Assembly: GCF_013294015.1 (NCBI RefSeq)
Contig: NZ_JABSNO010000014.1
Location: 1-64,000 of the forward strand
Direction: 5' to 3'
DNA length: 64,000 nt
Source: Frigoriflavimonas asaccharolytica
Lineage (GTDB): Bacteria > Bacteroidota > Bacteroidia > Flavobacteriales > Weeksellaceae
Position numbers and translations under genes: made by a program. Below the pieces are notes generated by a model. That model searched no databases. It was given only the letters and a program-made list of their open reading frames with translations, and was not told where the DNA came from. The first letter of the stretch is position 1; each line of letters starts with the position of its first letter. Below are positions 1-9,031 of this stretch, piece after piece.

Positions 1-166
1 CTTACAAAGCGAAGTCTTGTTTTGTTCTTGAAACGACTTATTTTGAGCTTGTTTTCGGTTATGTAAAAAATACATTATCAATTGCAGCCTAAAAATTAGC
101 CAGCTTCAAAACGCATTTATTGAGGTTTGAAAGGTTGATTAAATTGAATAATTAGGTGGGAATTGA
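1..166. other. Unassigned left edge
   Basis: All frames I translated carry stops and no recognisable gene is present. The stretch lies directly upstream of the broken methyltransferase, where that enzyme's N-terminal SAM-binding half would be expected. It may therefore be replacement or deletion-junction DNA. I see no inverted repeats or transposase motif in it. Confidence 0.4.
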
Positions 167-553
167 GTTTTTTCACAGCCTGACGTTTCCGAGATAGCTT
201 TGGAAAAAGCAGAGAAAAGGTGTGAAAAACTTAAAAATGTAAGTTTCAGAAATTTAAATTTTGCATCGGAGTTGCCAAATGATCAGTTTGATTTAATTGT
301 AATTTCTGAGGTTGCTTATTATTTATCCCCAGAAGATTGGGAAATAGCAATACTAAATTTATTGAATATTCTATCATTGCATGGGCAAGTAATTTTGGTA
401 CATTGGTTGCCAAAAGTCCACGACTATCCGCAAACTGGCGACGAAGTTCATGATACTTTTCGCAATTTAATGTCTGAAAAAATGAAAAATATTTTCTGTG
501 ATAGAAAAGAAAATTACAGGATAGATTTATGGGAAAAACTTATATCTGAATAA
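167..553 (+). pseudogene. NodS-type SAM-dependent methyltransferase, N-terminally truncated remnant
   Basis: The open frame after a TGA at 164-166 encodes the C-terminal two thirds of a class I SAM methyltransferase of the NodS type. Visible are the post-motif-I segment DVSEIALEKAEKR, the acidic-loop region FDLIVISEVAYYL and the downstream strand GQVILVHWLP. The glycine-rich SAM-binding motif I that should lie about 50 residues earlier is missing, and the sequence before residue 167 is stop-ridden. The only possible starts (for example TTG at 200) fall after motif I. The 3' end overlaps the convergent glycosyltransferase by about 40 bp. In other Bacteroidota, NodS-like methyltransferases sit beside such glycosyltransferases, so this looks like erosion of a former gene set. 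It is probably non-functional. Confidence 0.65.
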
Positions 554-1680
554 TTTTTTATAAAATCTTTTAACTCCCGAATTGCTATATCGATACTAGT
601 ATTAGTAAATCTTTCTCTCCAAAACTGTTCGTTGAAGCGGATTATTTGCGCGAAAAATTCACCAAAATAAATACCTGATTTAAATTGTCTTAGAATTTCA
701 TCATTAAAAATAAGTCTAGAGTCAATTTTTTGAAACTCTTCATTAAAATCAAAATTTTCTGAATCTCTTGTTATCCAAAGATTTTGTAACTTTTTTCTAA
801 GATTAAATTTGAATACTGTGTAACTGCAACTTTCTACAAAAATTGAATTTTCCTTGTTGGTAAAATTTTTCCATTGGTTGAGTTGAAAAGACAATCCAAC
901 TTCCGTTCTGCCAATATATCTTGCAGATGTATGCACCTTCACATTGTTGCTATGTTTTATCTTTGCGTCAACAGTTTTTAATACCTCAAAAAATGCGCAA
1001 TCTTCCAAAAATTTCACATCTGGAATTCCACCAGATCTTGCAAAACACTCGGTTGTAATAGCAAAACTACCATTAAAATGTTGATGGTGTTTCGGCCAAG
1101 GATCTTCAAAACTACCTAGAATTAAACATTCTAAATTGGCAACAAGTAGAGCATATTCTTCATCTTTTTTATGATGATTGAATGTTGCATCATCTAATTC
1201 TTGAAGTTCATTTTCAAAAAGTAAAATTCTACCACCTACTGCTTCGGCTCCATTTTCAATTTCAAGGGAATTTTGTGAAACCCAGGTTGTAGATACTTCT
1301 GTATCTCCATCTGTGGTCAAAATGATACCTCCATTATTTTCCATCAATCTAATATACGCAGTATCCATTAAATTTCTACGTATAAAACCTATGTTTGCCT
1401 GATGCTCGGGAAGCGTAATTTCTTGTAAATAAATATTTAATTCAGGATGCTTAATTTGGAAATCTTTAATGATGCTTGCACTACTATCTGTGCAATTGTT
1501 TGCTAAAAGAAGAATTTCAAAAGCACTAAAATCAAATTTTTCACCATTGGGAAAAACCTGATTTATAAATGCATTTAAAGTTTTTAAAATGTATTTTTCT
1601 TCATCTTTTACAGGAATTACGATGCAATATTTAATAGTTGAAGCAACCTTGTGCTCGGTAAAAAATGTTATTTGTTCCAA
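514..1680 (-). CDS. Glycosyltransferase family 2
   Basis: This is a 388-residue cytosolic GT-A glycosyltransferase. The N-terminal strand IVIPVKDEEKYILKTL (about residues 20-35) is the nucleotide-sugar binding entry, the metal-binding DxD is DGD at 124-126, and an ED pair in FLEDCAFFEVL is the usual acceptor/base site. There are no membrane helices, so the sugar acceptor may be a small molecule or a loosely membrane-bound substrate. Donor and acceptor cannot be read from the sequence. It is convergent with, and overlaps, the truncated methyltransferase. It lies downstream of the catalase on the same strand but is separated from it by a terminator, so it probably has its own promoter in the 40 bp after 1680. 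Confidence 0.8.
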   Translation of the reverse strand: MEQITFFTEHKVASTIKYCIVIPVKDEEKYILKTLNAFINQVFPNGEKFDFSAFEILLLANNCTDSSASIIKDFQIKHPELNIYLQEITLPEHQANIGFIRRNLMDTAYIRLMENNGGIILTTDGDTEVSTTWVSQNSLEIENGAEAVGGRILLFENELQELDDATFNHHKKDEEYALLVANLECLILGSFEDPWPKHHQHFNGSFAITTECFARSGGIPDVKFLEDCAFFEVLKTVDAKIKHSNNVKVHTSARYIGRTEVGLSFQLNQWKNFTNKENSIFVESCSYTVFKFNLRKKLQNLWITRDSENFDFNEEFQKIDSRLIFNDEILRQFKSGIYFGEFFAQIIRFNEQFWRERFTNTSIDIAIRELKDFIKNYSDISFSHKSIL

Positions 1681-1720
1681 GTGAATGTCAATTTATAGTG
1701 AGGAAAATTATAATTAAGTA

Positions 1721-1753
1721 AAAAACTCTTCCATCTTGAGGAAGAGCTTTTTA
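1721..1753 (-). terminator. Rho-independent terminator after the catalase
   Basis: Read on the minus strand, AAAAAGCTCTTCC pairs with GGAAGAGTTTTTT around a TCAAGAT loop (one G-U pair) and ends in a T run. It lies 19 bp beyond the catalase stop. Confidence 0.8.
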
Positions 1754-1771
1754 AAAACAATTGAATTAATA

Positions 1772-3901
1772 TTAGGCAGGAATAGGATTTTCTTCTCTTT
1801 CCCAAAATCTGCACTTTTTAATATCTGCTACAATATCTTCTAATTTACCAGTGGTAGAAACACCATCAACTTTAGTATTCGTCAATGCTTTTTCTAATAA
1901 TTTTTTCCCGTTGGAATTAGAAGCTACAGGTTTACAATGTTTAAACGCTTCTGCTACAAAATGTATTGCATCTGCATTTTGTACTAAAGTTTCTACACTT
2001 TCTCCACCTGGAATATATACGGCATCAAAAACTACAGATGCAGCAGTAAGAAAACTTTCATCAATTGGCTGTTCATTTCCGTCGGATGTTTTCACGAAAC
2101 CTTGTTTTGGTGCGATGATCATTACCATTGCATCTAAATTTTCTAGTTCTAATTTCATCTTGGAAAAAGCATCGTCTTCTACTCCATCAGCCACCAAAAA
2201 TGCTATTTTTCTTGTTTTGATATTATTTGGTAATTTATCTGCCATACTCAAAGAAGCTGCTTCTTCAATAGGTAATTCACCTTTAAAAGAATGAAACTCT
2301 TCTAAATTTCCATCTGCGGGAATACTTCCCGTAATTGGTTGTGGTAGTTTTGCAGGAATTAATCCTAAATTACCTCCAACAATTTTCGCCAAACTTTCAT
2401 CAATTTCTAAAAGCATATTTACAACTCTTTGTCTAATAGGCACAGTTTTCACTTTCCCTAATTCGAAAGAAAATGCGTTTTGGATGTGTCTTTTTTCATG
2501 GGAAGTCATGCTATTATAAAAAAGAGCTGGCTGGCTAAAATGATCAAAAAAACTTTCGCTTCTTGCTCTAATTTTAGTAGCGTCTATTCTTTCTTCAAAG
2601 GATGTAAAACCTCCCTCCATTTTCCCCGCTTGGAAAGGACATCCACCACCCAATGTATTTGGATGATAAGAAACTCTTCCCGTATTAATTTGGGTTCTAT
2701 GTATCCCTTGTCGTTGGTTATTTGTAACTTCAGGAATAGATTTATTGATCGGTATTTCGTGAAAGTTTGGACCACCCAATCTAGAAATTTGAGTATCTGT
2801 GTAAGAAAATAATCTACCTTGCAAGAGCGGATCATTACTGAAATCTATACCTGGAACCAAATGTCCGGGGTGAAAAGCGACTTGCTCCGTTTCTGCAAAA
2901 AAATTATCTGGATTTCTATTTAAAGTCATTTTACCAATAATTTCTACTGGCACCATTTCCTCAGGAATCAATTTTGTTGGATCCAAAAGATCAAATGGAT
3001 GTTTGTGCTCATCTTCTTGTGCTACAATTTGCACACCCAATTCCCACTCAGGAAATTGTCCAGAATCAATTGCTTCCCACAAATCTTTTCGGTGAAAATC
3101 ACTATCCTTCCCAGAAATTCTTTGTGCTTCGTCCCATGCCAATCCTTGTACACCTTGCAACGGTTTCCAGTGAAATTTTACGAAATGCGAAGCTCCTTCT
3201 TCATTTATAAATCTGAAGGTGTGTATTCCAAATCCCTCCATCATCCTCAAACTTCGTGGAATTGCACGATCGCTCATTGTCCAGAAAATATGATGCATAG
3301 ATTCTGGCATCAAAGAAATAAAATCCCAAAAAGTATCATGTGCAGATGCAGCTTGTGGAAATTCTCTATCTGGTTCTGGCTTTACAGCATGGATAAGATC
3401 TGGAAATTTAACAGCATCTTGAATGAAAAAGACAGGCATATTGTTCCCTACCAAATCATAATTCCCTTCCTGCGTATAAAATTTCACGGCAAAACCACGC
3501 GTATCTCTTGCTACGTCTGTAGAACCTTTGCTACCTGCAACAGTAGAAAATCTCGCAAAAACGGGCGTTTTGATCGTAGTTTCATTTAAAAATTTTGCTT
3601 TTGTATATTTCCCCATAGGCTTATACAATTCAAAAACACCATGTGCACCAGAACCTCGCGCATGCACAATTCTTTCTGGAATTCTCTCATGGTCAAAATG
3701 TGTTATTTTTTCTCTTAGAATAAAATCTTCTAATAAGGTTGCACCTCTTGGACCACTTTTTAAGGAATTTTGATCATCGTTTATTTTCAAACCTTGGTCT
3801 GTCGTTAGAAATTCACCCTGATTATCTGTGGTAAATTGCCCCAATTGCTCTTTTTTAGGATTTGCGCCGTTCTCAAAAGGCTCTTTTTCATCTATTTTCA
3901 T
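1772..3901 (-). CDS. katE: Large-subunit (KatE/HPII-type) haem catalase
   Basis: This 709-residue monofunctional catalase degrades hydrogen peroxide to water and oxygen. The distal catalytic His80 lies in ERIVHARGSGAHG, the distal Asn153 in DLVGNNMPVF, and the proximal haem ligand Tyr367 in GRLFSYTDTQ. The length and a C-terminal class-I-amidotransferase/DJ-1-like domain (about residues 565-700, starting RKIAFLVADGVEDD) place it in the large-subunit clade with E. coli HPII. The C-terminal domain shows no nucleophile-elbow cysteine, as expected for a structural domain. The start ATG at 3901 is 23 bp after the YciF-like gene, so the two are probably co-transcribed. Enzymes of this type are usually induced in stationary phase or stress. 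Confidence 0.95.
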   Translation of the reverse strand: MKIDEKEPFENGANPKKEQLGQFTTDNQGEFLTTDQGLKINDDQNSLKSGPRGATLLEDFILREKITHFDHERIPERIVHARGSGAHGVFELYKPMGKYTKAKFLNETTIKTPVFARFSTVAGSKGSTDVARDTRGFAVKFYTQEGNYDLVGNNMPVFFIQDAVKFPDLIHAVKPEPDREFPQAASAHDTFWDFISLMPESMHHIFWTMSDRAIPRSLRMMEGFGIHTFRFINEEGASHFVKFHWKPLQGVQGLAWDEAQRISGKDSDFHRKDLWEAIDSGQFPEWELGVQIVAQEDEHKHPFDLLDPTKLIPEEMVPVEIIGKMTLNRNPDNFFAETEQVAFHPGHLVPGIDFSNDPLLQGRLFSYTDTQISRLGGPNFHEIPINKSIPEVTNNQRQGIHRTQINTGRVSYHPNTLGGGCPFQAGKMEGGFTSFEERIDATKIRARSESFFDHFSQPALFYNSMTSHEKRHIQNAFSFELGKVKTVPIRQRVVNMLLEIDESLAKIVGGNLGLIPAKLPQPITGSIPADGNLEEFHSFKGELPIEEAASLSMADKLPNNIKTRKIAFLVADGVEDDAFSKMKLELENLDAMVMIIAPKQGFVKTSDGNEQPIDESFLTAASVVFDAVYIPGGESVETLVQNADAIHFVAEAFKHCKPVASNSNGKKLLEKALTNTKVDGVSTTGKLEDIVADIKKCRFWEREENPIPA

Positions 3902-3924
3902 AATAATTTGTTTTTAAAATCCTT

Positions 3925-4491
3925 TTAATCCGCTTTTTCATCTTTCGCTTGAAAATCTTGTGACGCTGCCTGCGAATTTAGATTGGTATCTGCAATTGTA
4001 CTCAGTAGACAATCAGATTTTTTTTCTTCGCCTAGTGTTTTTAATAGTAAATCTAACGCTGGTCTTTTGTTCAGCGTTTTTGCAAAAGCAGCCAAAGTGC
4101 CATACGTTGCAATTTCATAATGTTCAATTTTTTGTGATGCAGCTATTATTCCAGCATCTCGAACAGCACCTTTCTCGGTTTCTTCAAGAATTTCTTCGCC
4201 TTCTTTTATAAGACCTTCCATTGCCAAACATTTTTTACCTTCGGCTTTTTCGCCAAGAGATTCAAAAACTTGATCCAAGCGGTTTACATGCTCCTTTGTT
4301 TGTGCTAAATGTGTATCTATCGCCGTTTTTAATTTTTGATCTGTTGCATTATCAAACATCACCGGCAATGTTTTCACCAAGGCATTTTCTGCCCAATAAA
4401 TATCCTTCAAACTGTCTAGAAAAAATTCTTCTAAATTTTTTGCTTTATCAGATGAATTTCCCCCTTTTGATTTTTCATTTTTTGTAGCCAT
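3925..4491 (-). CDS. YciE/YciF-like ferritin-fold stress protein (DUF892)
   Basis: The protein is 188 residues from the chosen ATG at 4491 (MATKNEKSKGG). The open frame runs 50 codons further upstream, but that part has no family character. The body is an all-helical bundle with the DUF892 carboxylate/histidine pattern: LKDIYWAENAL, THLAQTKEHVNRL, AMEGLIKEGEEI and QKIEHYEIATYGTL. These would supply the di-metal ligands of a ferritin-like four-helix bundle. The biochemical role of this family is not settled; it is strongly linked to osmotic, oxidative and desiccation stress. It is first in a two-gene unit with the catalase. The N-terminal 15 residues and the C-tail are Lys/Ser-rich and probably disordered. 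Confidence 0.85.
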   Translation of the reverse strand: MATKNEKSKGGNSSDKAKNLEEFFLDSLKDIYWAENALVKTLPVMFDNATDQKLKTAIDTHLAQTKEHVNRLDQVFESLGEKAEGKKCLAMEGLIKEGEEILEETEKGAVRDAGIIAASQKIEHYEIATYGTLAAFAKTLNKRPALDLLLKTLGEEKKSDCLLSTIADTNLNSQAASQDFQAKDEKAD

Positions 4492-4746
4492 TGTTTTTAT
4501 TTTAGGTATTATTTGTTTGAATTTTTCAACTAATTTATTTATTGTTTTTTGAGGAATTTCCTCCGTTAAATGAATGTCTAAAATACATTTTCTAATTCGA
4601 TTACATATTGAAAATATTGACGCTAGATTTTTAAATATCATTTAAATAAATACATAAAACTTTATGTAACCATTGATTTACAACGGTTTAAATATTTATT
4701 TCATTTATAATAAATCCAATAATTTCATTTATAATTTTCATTGAAT

Positions 4747-4754
4747 CAAATTTA
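4747..4754 (-). promoter_or_regulatory. Candidate -7 box for yciF-katE
   Basis: On the minus strand the bases read TAAATTTG, a perfect match to the Bacteroidota -7 consensus TAnnTTTG. It is about 255 bp before the chosen start, and no clear -33 TTTG lies at the right distance. In such AT-rich DNA chance matches are common. Confidence 0.3.
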
Positions 4755-4840
4755 AAATTAATAATCTTAAAAATAATTCAGATAGTTTTAAAATTAAAAA
4801 AAAATTAAAAATTCTATAAAAACAAAAAAAACTTATAGTG

Positions 4841-4848
4841 TATTTTTG
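4841..4848 (+). promoter_or_regulatory. Candidate -7 box for the glycosyltransferase-glf-GH unit
   Basis: TATTTTTG matches TAnnTTTG exactly and would give a 5' leader of about 90 bases before ATG 4945. No good -33 element is visible. Confidence 0.35.
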
Positions 4849-4944
4849 TTTTAATATTTAGAAACAAAGAAGAAATCATACGATTATTTGGCTAGTTCTA
4901 TACATCAAATTCGAATAAAAATCATTAATTAAAACTTGGAAAAA

Positions 4945-6036
4945 ATGGAAAACTCTTGGGATAAAATGGAAAAATTACCTGAATATGACATGCTTGTTTT
5001 TTGCCATTTGCGGTGGGATTTTGTGTATCAAAGACCGCAACATCTTATCACGAGATTATCAAAAAAATATAATATTCTAGTAGTTGAGGAACCAATTGGT
5101 AGGATAGAAAATTCGGAAAACAAACCAGAACTTTTTGAAATCACAAATTCACTTCATGTATTACGACCAAGAATAAATCAACTTCACGAATTGGGATCTT
5201 ATTTAAACGAGCATATAAAGCAGCGAACTTTTCAAATCTCGTGGTTTTATTCTGCAGCTTTTATTTCTGTGTTAGAATCTACGGAATTTGAAACTGTAGT
5301 CTACGATTGCATGGATGAATTAACCTTATTTAAAGGTGCATCGCCAGAATTGATTGAGCAGGAAAACAATTTGCTTTCTGTGGCAGATGTTGTATTCACT
5401 GGTGGAAAATCTCTTTTTGAATCTAAAAACAAAAAGCACAACAATGTCCATTGCTTTCCAAGCTCTGTAGATATAAATCATTTTTCTGGTTCGCAATTAA
5501 ATAAGGTAACGAAACCAAAAGATCTTGAAAATATAACCAAAAAAATAGTTGGCTATTTTGGCGTGATTGACGAAAGAATTGATCTTGATTTAATAAAAGA
5601 AACTGCGCAAAAAATGCCAAACCATGATTTCGTAATGATTGGGCCAATTTGCAAAATTGAAGAAGAAGATTTGCCTCGCGTAGAAAACATCCATTATCTG
5701 GGTATGAAATCTTACGAAGAATTGCCGCAGTATCTGCATTTTTTCGATTTTGCAATGATGCCTTTTGCCTTGAATGATTCTACAAAATTCATCAGTCCAA
5801 CAAAAACGCTGGAATATATGAGTGCGATGAAACCTATCATCTCTACAAAAATAAAAGACGTACTAAGAGATTACAGTGATTGTGTGAATTTAATTAATGG
5901 ATCTGAAGATTTTTGTAATGTAATTGAAAATCCAATCGAGACTTATAAAAATCAGTATAAAACAATTTTAGAAAATACTTCTTGGGACAAAACTGCAAAA
6001 AGTATGATCAACTTAATAGAAAAAGTAACCGCATGA
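4945..6036 (+). CDS. Glycosyltransferase, GT-B fold (family 1 type)
   Basis: The protein is 363 residues from ATG 4945; a TTG three codons earlier is possible but less likely. It begins with a Rossmann-like N-domain (YDMLVFCHLRWDFVYQRPQHL, here shown from residue 14) that carries the RPQ motif typical of this bacterial family. The C-terminal donor-binding half includes IVGYFGVIDERIDLDLI, MIGPICK and the acidic SPTKTLEYMSAMKPIIST segment, equivalent to the conserved E-x7-E region. It overlaps glf by the four bases ATGA. The next genes make UDP-galactofuranose and a GH1-like protein, so transfer of galactofuranose or a related sugar to an extracellular glycan is a reasonable inference. The donor has not been shown. 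Confidence 0.8.
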   Translation: MENSWDKMEKLPEYDMLVFCHLRWDFVYQRPQHLITRLSKKYNILVVEEPIGRIENSENKPELFEITNSLHVLRPRINQLHELGSYLNEHIKQRTFQISWFYSAAFISVLESTEFETVVYDCMDELTLFKGASPELIEQENNLLSVADVVFTGGKSLFESKNKKHNNVHCFPSSVDINHFSGSQLNKVTKPKDLENITKKIVGYFGVIDERIDLDLIKETAQKMPNHDFVMIGPICKIEEEDLPRVENIHYLGMKSYEELPQYLHFFDFAMMPFALNDSTKFISPTKTLEYMSAMKPIISTKIKDVLRDYSDCVNLINGSEDFCNVIENPIETYKNQYKTILENTSWDKTAKSMINLIEKVTA

Positions 6037-7178
6037 AAAATTACGATATTTTAATAATTGGAGCAGGAATATCTGGTTCTGTATTAGCTGAAAGATATGC
6101 TAGAAAAGGAAAATCTGTTTTGATAATGGACAAAAGAGATCATATTGCAGGAAATTGTTTTGATTACAAGGATCAAAATGGGATTCTGACCTCAAAATAT
6201 GGTGCTCATTTGTTTCATACAAACGATGAAGGTGTCTGGAAATATGTAAATCGATTTTCTGATTGGTATAAATGGGAACATAAGGTGATTGCGAGAGTAG
6301 ACGATAAAACGGTACCAATTCCTGTAAACATAACCACTGTAAATACATTATTTAATATAAATTTGACTACAGAGGTAGAAATGCAAAAGTGGCTTGCAGA
6401 TAATCGCATAGAATATTCCCAACCAAAAAATGGCGAAGAAGCCGTTTTAAATAGAGTTGGCGAAGTTTTGTATGATAAAATGTTTAAGCATTACACCAAG
6501 AAACAATGGGATAAATATCCTGCAGAATTGCATGCTTCCGTTTTAGAGAGAATTCCCGTGCGAGATAATTATGACGATCGTTATTTTTCCGACATCCATC
6601 AAGCGCTTCCAAAAGGTGGCTATACGCAAATGTTTGAAAATATTTTGGACCATCCCAATATTCAAATTTTATTAAACACAGATTATTTTGAAGTAATGGA
6701 CCAACTTTCTGGTTATGAAAAATTATTCTACACTGGACCAGTTGATCGCTTTTTCGAATTTAATGATAAACTCACGGAAAAATTGGAATATAGATCCATC
6801 AATTTTGTGACGGAACATCTGGAGAAAGAATATTTTCAAGAAAATTCTGTGGTTAATTATCCCGGTAAAGATGTAGAATTTACTAGAATTGTAGAATATA
6901 AGCATTTTGGAAATCAACAATCAGACAAAACAACTATCGTAAAAGAATTTACAGTTGATGAAGGTGAACCATATTATCCTGTACCGAACGAAAAAAACCA
7001 AGAAATTTATAGTAAATATAAAGAAGAGGCAGATAAATTGACCGATGTTTATTTTGTTGGAAGGCTAGCAAATTACAAGTATTTTAATATGGATCAAGCA
7101 TTTAGAAATGCGCTAGATCTTTTTGAAGAATTAGAATGTTCTGAACCAAAAATATTGGAAAATGCACAATCCTTTTAG
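6033..7178 (+). CDS. glf: UDP-galactopyranose mutase
   Basis: This is a 381-residue flavoenzyme converting UDP-galactopyranose to UDP-galactofuranose, the donor for galactofuranose-containing glycans. The start ATG 6033 overlaps the previous stop (ATGA) and puts the FAD-binding GAGISGSVLAERYA motif at residues 9-22, as is usual; an upstream in-frame extension was discarded. Other family features are the adenine/ribose-binding acidic end VLIMDKRDHIAGN, the HLFHTNDEGVWKYVNRF segment, the KHYTKKQWDKYP region, the GGYTQMFENIL active-site strand and the C-terminal YFVGRLANYKYFNMDQ flavin site. The length is normal. Presence of glf between a glycosyltransferase and a glycosidase-like gene suggests a dedicated cell-surface glycan pathway. 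Confidence 0.95.
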   Translation: MKNYDILIIGAGISGSVLAERYARKGKSVLIMDKRDHIAGNCFDYKDQNGILTSKYGAHLFHTNDEGVWKYVNRFSDWYKWEHKVIARVDDKTVPIPVNITTVNTLFNINLTTEVEMQKWLADNRIEYSQPKNGEEAVLNRVGEVLYDKMFKHYTKKQWDKYPAELHASVLERIPVRDNYDDRYFSDIHQALPKGGYTQMFENILDHPNIQILLNTDYFEVMDQLSGYEKLFYTGPVDRFFEFNDKLTEKLEYRSINFVTEHLEKEYFQENSVVNYPGKDVEFTRIVEYKHFGNQQSDKTTIVKEFTVDEGEPYYPVPNEKNQEIYSKYKEEADKLTDVYFVGRLANYKYFNMDQAFRNALDLFEELECSEPKILENAQSF

Positions 7179-8277
7179 TTCCTACTTTATAGGTGGGTTT
7201 GAGTGCGCAGATCACCTCAATAGATCTGGTGAACGCGTAAATCTTTTAAAGAATACAGAGCATGACATTCGTGCAGAAGAAGATTACAAACTGCTACTAG
7301 ACATAGGAATTACAACAGTACGAGAAGGAATTTGTTGGAGCGAAGTGGAAACTGGCAAAAATATATTTGATTTTTCAGAGGTTTTAAATAGAATTCAAAT
7401 TGCTGAAAATCTAGGAATTCAGATTATTTGGGATATGATTCATTTCGGATATCCGGAAGATCTTTTTCCAACACATCCGAAATTCTGCGAGCGTTTCATA
7501 AATCTCTGCAGCGCTTTTGTGAAGTTTTACTTAGAAAATTCCAGCCAGCCTTTTTTAATCGTTCCTATCAATGAAATTAGTTTTCTATCATGGTTTTCAG
7601 GAGATGTACGCGGAACTGCGCCTTATCTGGAGAGATGCGGTTTTGATATGAAATACCATCTTTGCAAAGCGGCGATATTAGGTATAAAAACTATAAAAAA
7701 ATTAGATCCAACTGCGACTGTTTTTTTGGTAGAACCTGCCATACAAGTACATAATAACGGACTTCTTTCTGAAGAAGAATTATTAAAAATAAACGGTTAT
7801 CAGTTTGAAGCTGTAGATATGATTTCTGGAAGAATGTGTCCAGAATTGGGCGGAAATGAAGAATTATTAGATATTTTTGGTTTAAATTATTATTGGAATT
7901 GCCAATGGATAGAAGGTGGAGAAACTGTGTATTGGCCAGATCCACTTAAGAAAAGAAAACCTTTGAATGAAATAATTTCAGAAATTTATACAAGATATGG
8001 AAAGCCAATTTTTCTATCAGAAACAGGACATTTTGGAGTGGGAAGAGTTCAATGGATTGAGGAAATACATCAAGAATGTTTGATTGCAAATAATAATGGC
8101 GTTCCGTTTTGGGGCATTTGTATTTATCCTGTAACGGATCGTCCAGATTGGGACAATTTAGAAAGCTATAGCAATTGTGGAATTTTTGATCTGGATTCTC
8201 AAAATAATAGAATACCAGAAAAATCTTATGTTGAATGTATAAAAAAATTGGTAGATGAAACCTCTGTTCATCAATAA
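7162..8277 (+). CDS. GH1-like (clan A) glycoside hydrolase homologue
   Basis: This 371-residue TIM-barrel protein starts 17 bp inside the end of glf, so translation is probably coupled. It resembles the glycosyl-hydrolase-family-1-like domain found beside glf and stress genes in many Bacteroidota. The expected acid/base is Glu138 in VPINEISFLSWF, and the nucleophile is Glu287 in PIFLSETGHFG at the end of a barrel strand. There is no signal peptide, so it probably acts in the cytosol, possibly on nucleotide- or lipid-linked saccharides or as a synthase rather than an exported hydrolase. In some relatives this domain is fused to an SDR-type dTDP-rhamnose reductase-like domain, which is absent here. 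The substrate is unknown. Confidence 0.7.
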   Translation: MHNPFSSYFIGGFECADHLNRSGERVNLLKNTEHDIRAEEDYKLLLDIGITTVREGICWSEVETGKNIFDFSEVLNRIQIAENLGIQIIWDMIHFGYPEDLFPTHPKFCERFINLCSAFVKFYLENSSQPFLIVPINEISFLSWFSGDVRGTAPYLERCGFDMKYHLCKAAILGIKTIKKLDPTATVFLVEPAIQVHNNGLLSEEELLKINGYQFEAVDMISGRMCPELGGNEELLDIFGLNYYWNCQWIEGGETVYWPDPLKKRKPLNEIISEIYTRYGKPIFLSETGHFGVGRVQWIEEIHQECLIANNNGVPFWGICIYPVTDRPDWDNLESYSNCGIFDLDSQNNRIPEKSYVECIKKLVDETSVHQ

Positions 8278-8325
8278 AAATGTAATTTTTAAATTATATT
8301 TTTTATTTTTAGGAAAAGTAAACTT

Positions 8326-8850
8326 ATGAATCAATTATTTTTCGACAACTGGGATGGTATTTTAAGAGTATTAATTACCACGGTGATTGCTTATTTTCTC
8401 GTAATTTTAATGCTTCGCATTTCTGGTAAAAGGACTTTAGCCAAGATGAATGCATTCGATACCATCGTTACGATTGCATTAGGTTCAATCTTGGGATCTG
8501 TCATTTTAAATAAAAGTACTCCCATTGCGGAAGGATTATTAGCAATTGCTTTGCTGATATTTTTACAATTTGTAATAACTTCTATCACAGTTAGAAGTCG
8601 TTTTTTCAAGAAAATAATTAGCAATACACCAACTTTGATTTATTACAAAGGAGAACTATTACATCCTACGATGAAGAAAGAGCGAATTTCCATAGGAGAA
8701 ATAAATAAATCTGTGCGAGAAGCAGGTCACGCCAATTTTGACGATATAGATGCAATTGTGCTAGAAACAACTGGAGATATTACCATCATTACAAACAATA
8801 AGGAAGAAAGAAATTCGGCCATGACGGATGTAAAATCTTCCAAATTCTAG
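8326..8850 (+). CDS. DUF421 (YetF/YcaP-like) membrane protein
   Basis: The protein is 174 residues with about three N-terminal membrane helices (residues 12-90; the first is ITTVIAYFLVILMLRISGKRTLAKM) followed by a small soluble domain. The signature SGKRTLAKMNAFDTIVTIALG and the C-terminal KERISIGEINKSVREAG are diagnostic of DUF421. Family members are linked to spore and stress membrane functions, but no reaction is established. It follows the GH1-like gene by 48 bp on the same strand and is closed by the terminator at 8975, so it may be the last gene of that unit. Confidence 0.85.
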   Translation: MNQLFFDNWDGILRVLITTVIAYFLVILMLRISGKRTLAKMNAFDTIVTIALGSILGSVILNKSTPIAEGLLAIALLIFLQFVITSITVRSRFFKKIISNTPTLIYYKGELLHPTMKKERISIGEINKSVREAGHANFDDIDAIVLETTGDITIITNNKEERNSAMTDVKSSKF

Positions 8851-8974
8851 AAATAATTCAGAAAAGAAGATCGATCAATTTTTTATAAATCTTCTATAAA
8901 GATATAATATCAATTTATCTTTTTTTTAAATTTATTGAATGCATAAGATACAATTATTGACCTTAACCACAAAG

Positions 8975-9007
8975 AAAACCCTGCCATCAAATGATTGCAG
9001 GGTTTTT
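8975..9007. terminator. Bidirectional terminator between DUF421 and osmC
   Basis: AAAACCCTGC (8975-8984) pairs perfectly with GCAGGGTTTT (8997-9006) around a 12-base loop, with T/A runs on both sides. It serves the convergent genes on either side. Confidence 0.85.
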
Positions 9008-9031
9008 GGTATTTACGAGTGAAATTGTAAT

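Larger units (their letters stand above)
4492..4944. other. AT-rich divergent intergenic region
   Basis: This 453-bp region separates the yciF-katE unit (minus) from the glycosyltransferase-glf unit (plus). It is very A/T rich and I find no gene in it. It holds one candidate -7 box for each direction (annotated separately). The size is unusual for this gene-dense window and suggests regulatory content. Confidence 0.6.

Noticed and set aside
1-166. Insertion sequence remnant at the left edge
   Set aside because: No terminal inverted repeat, target duplication or transposase motif could be found in the available bases.
1851-2294. Open frames antisense to the catalase (also around 2999-3589)
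   Set aside because: They lie opposite a well-conserved catalase and have no family-like features; they are shadows of its codon usage.
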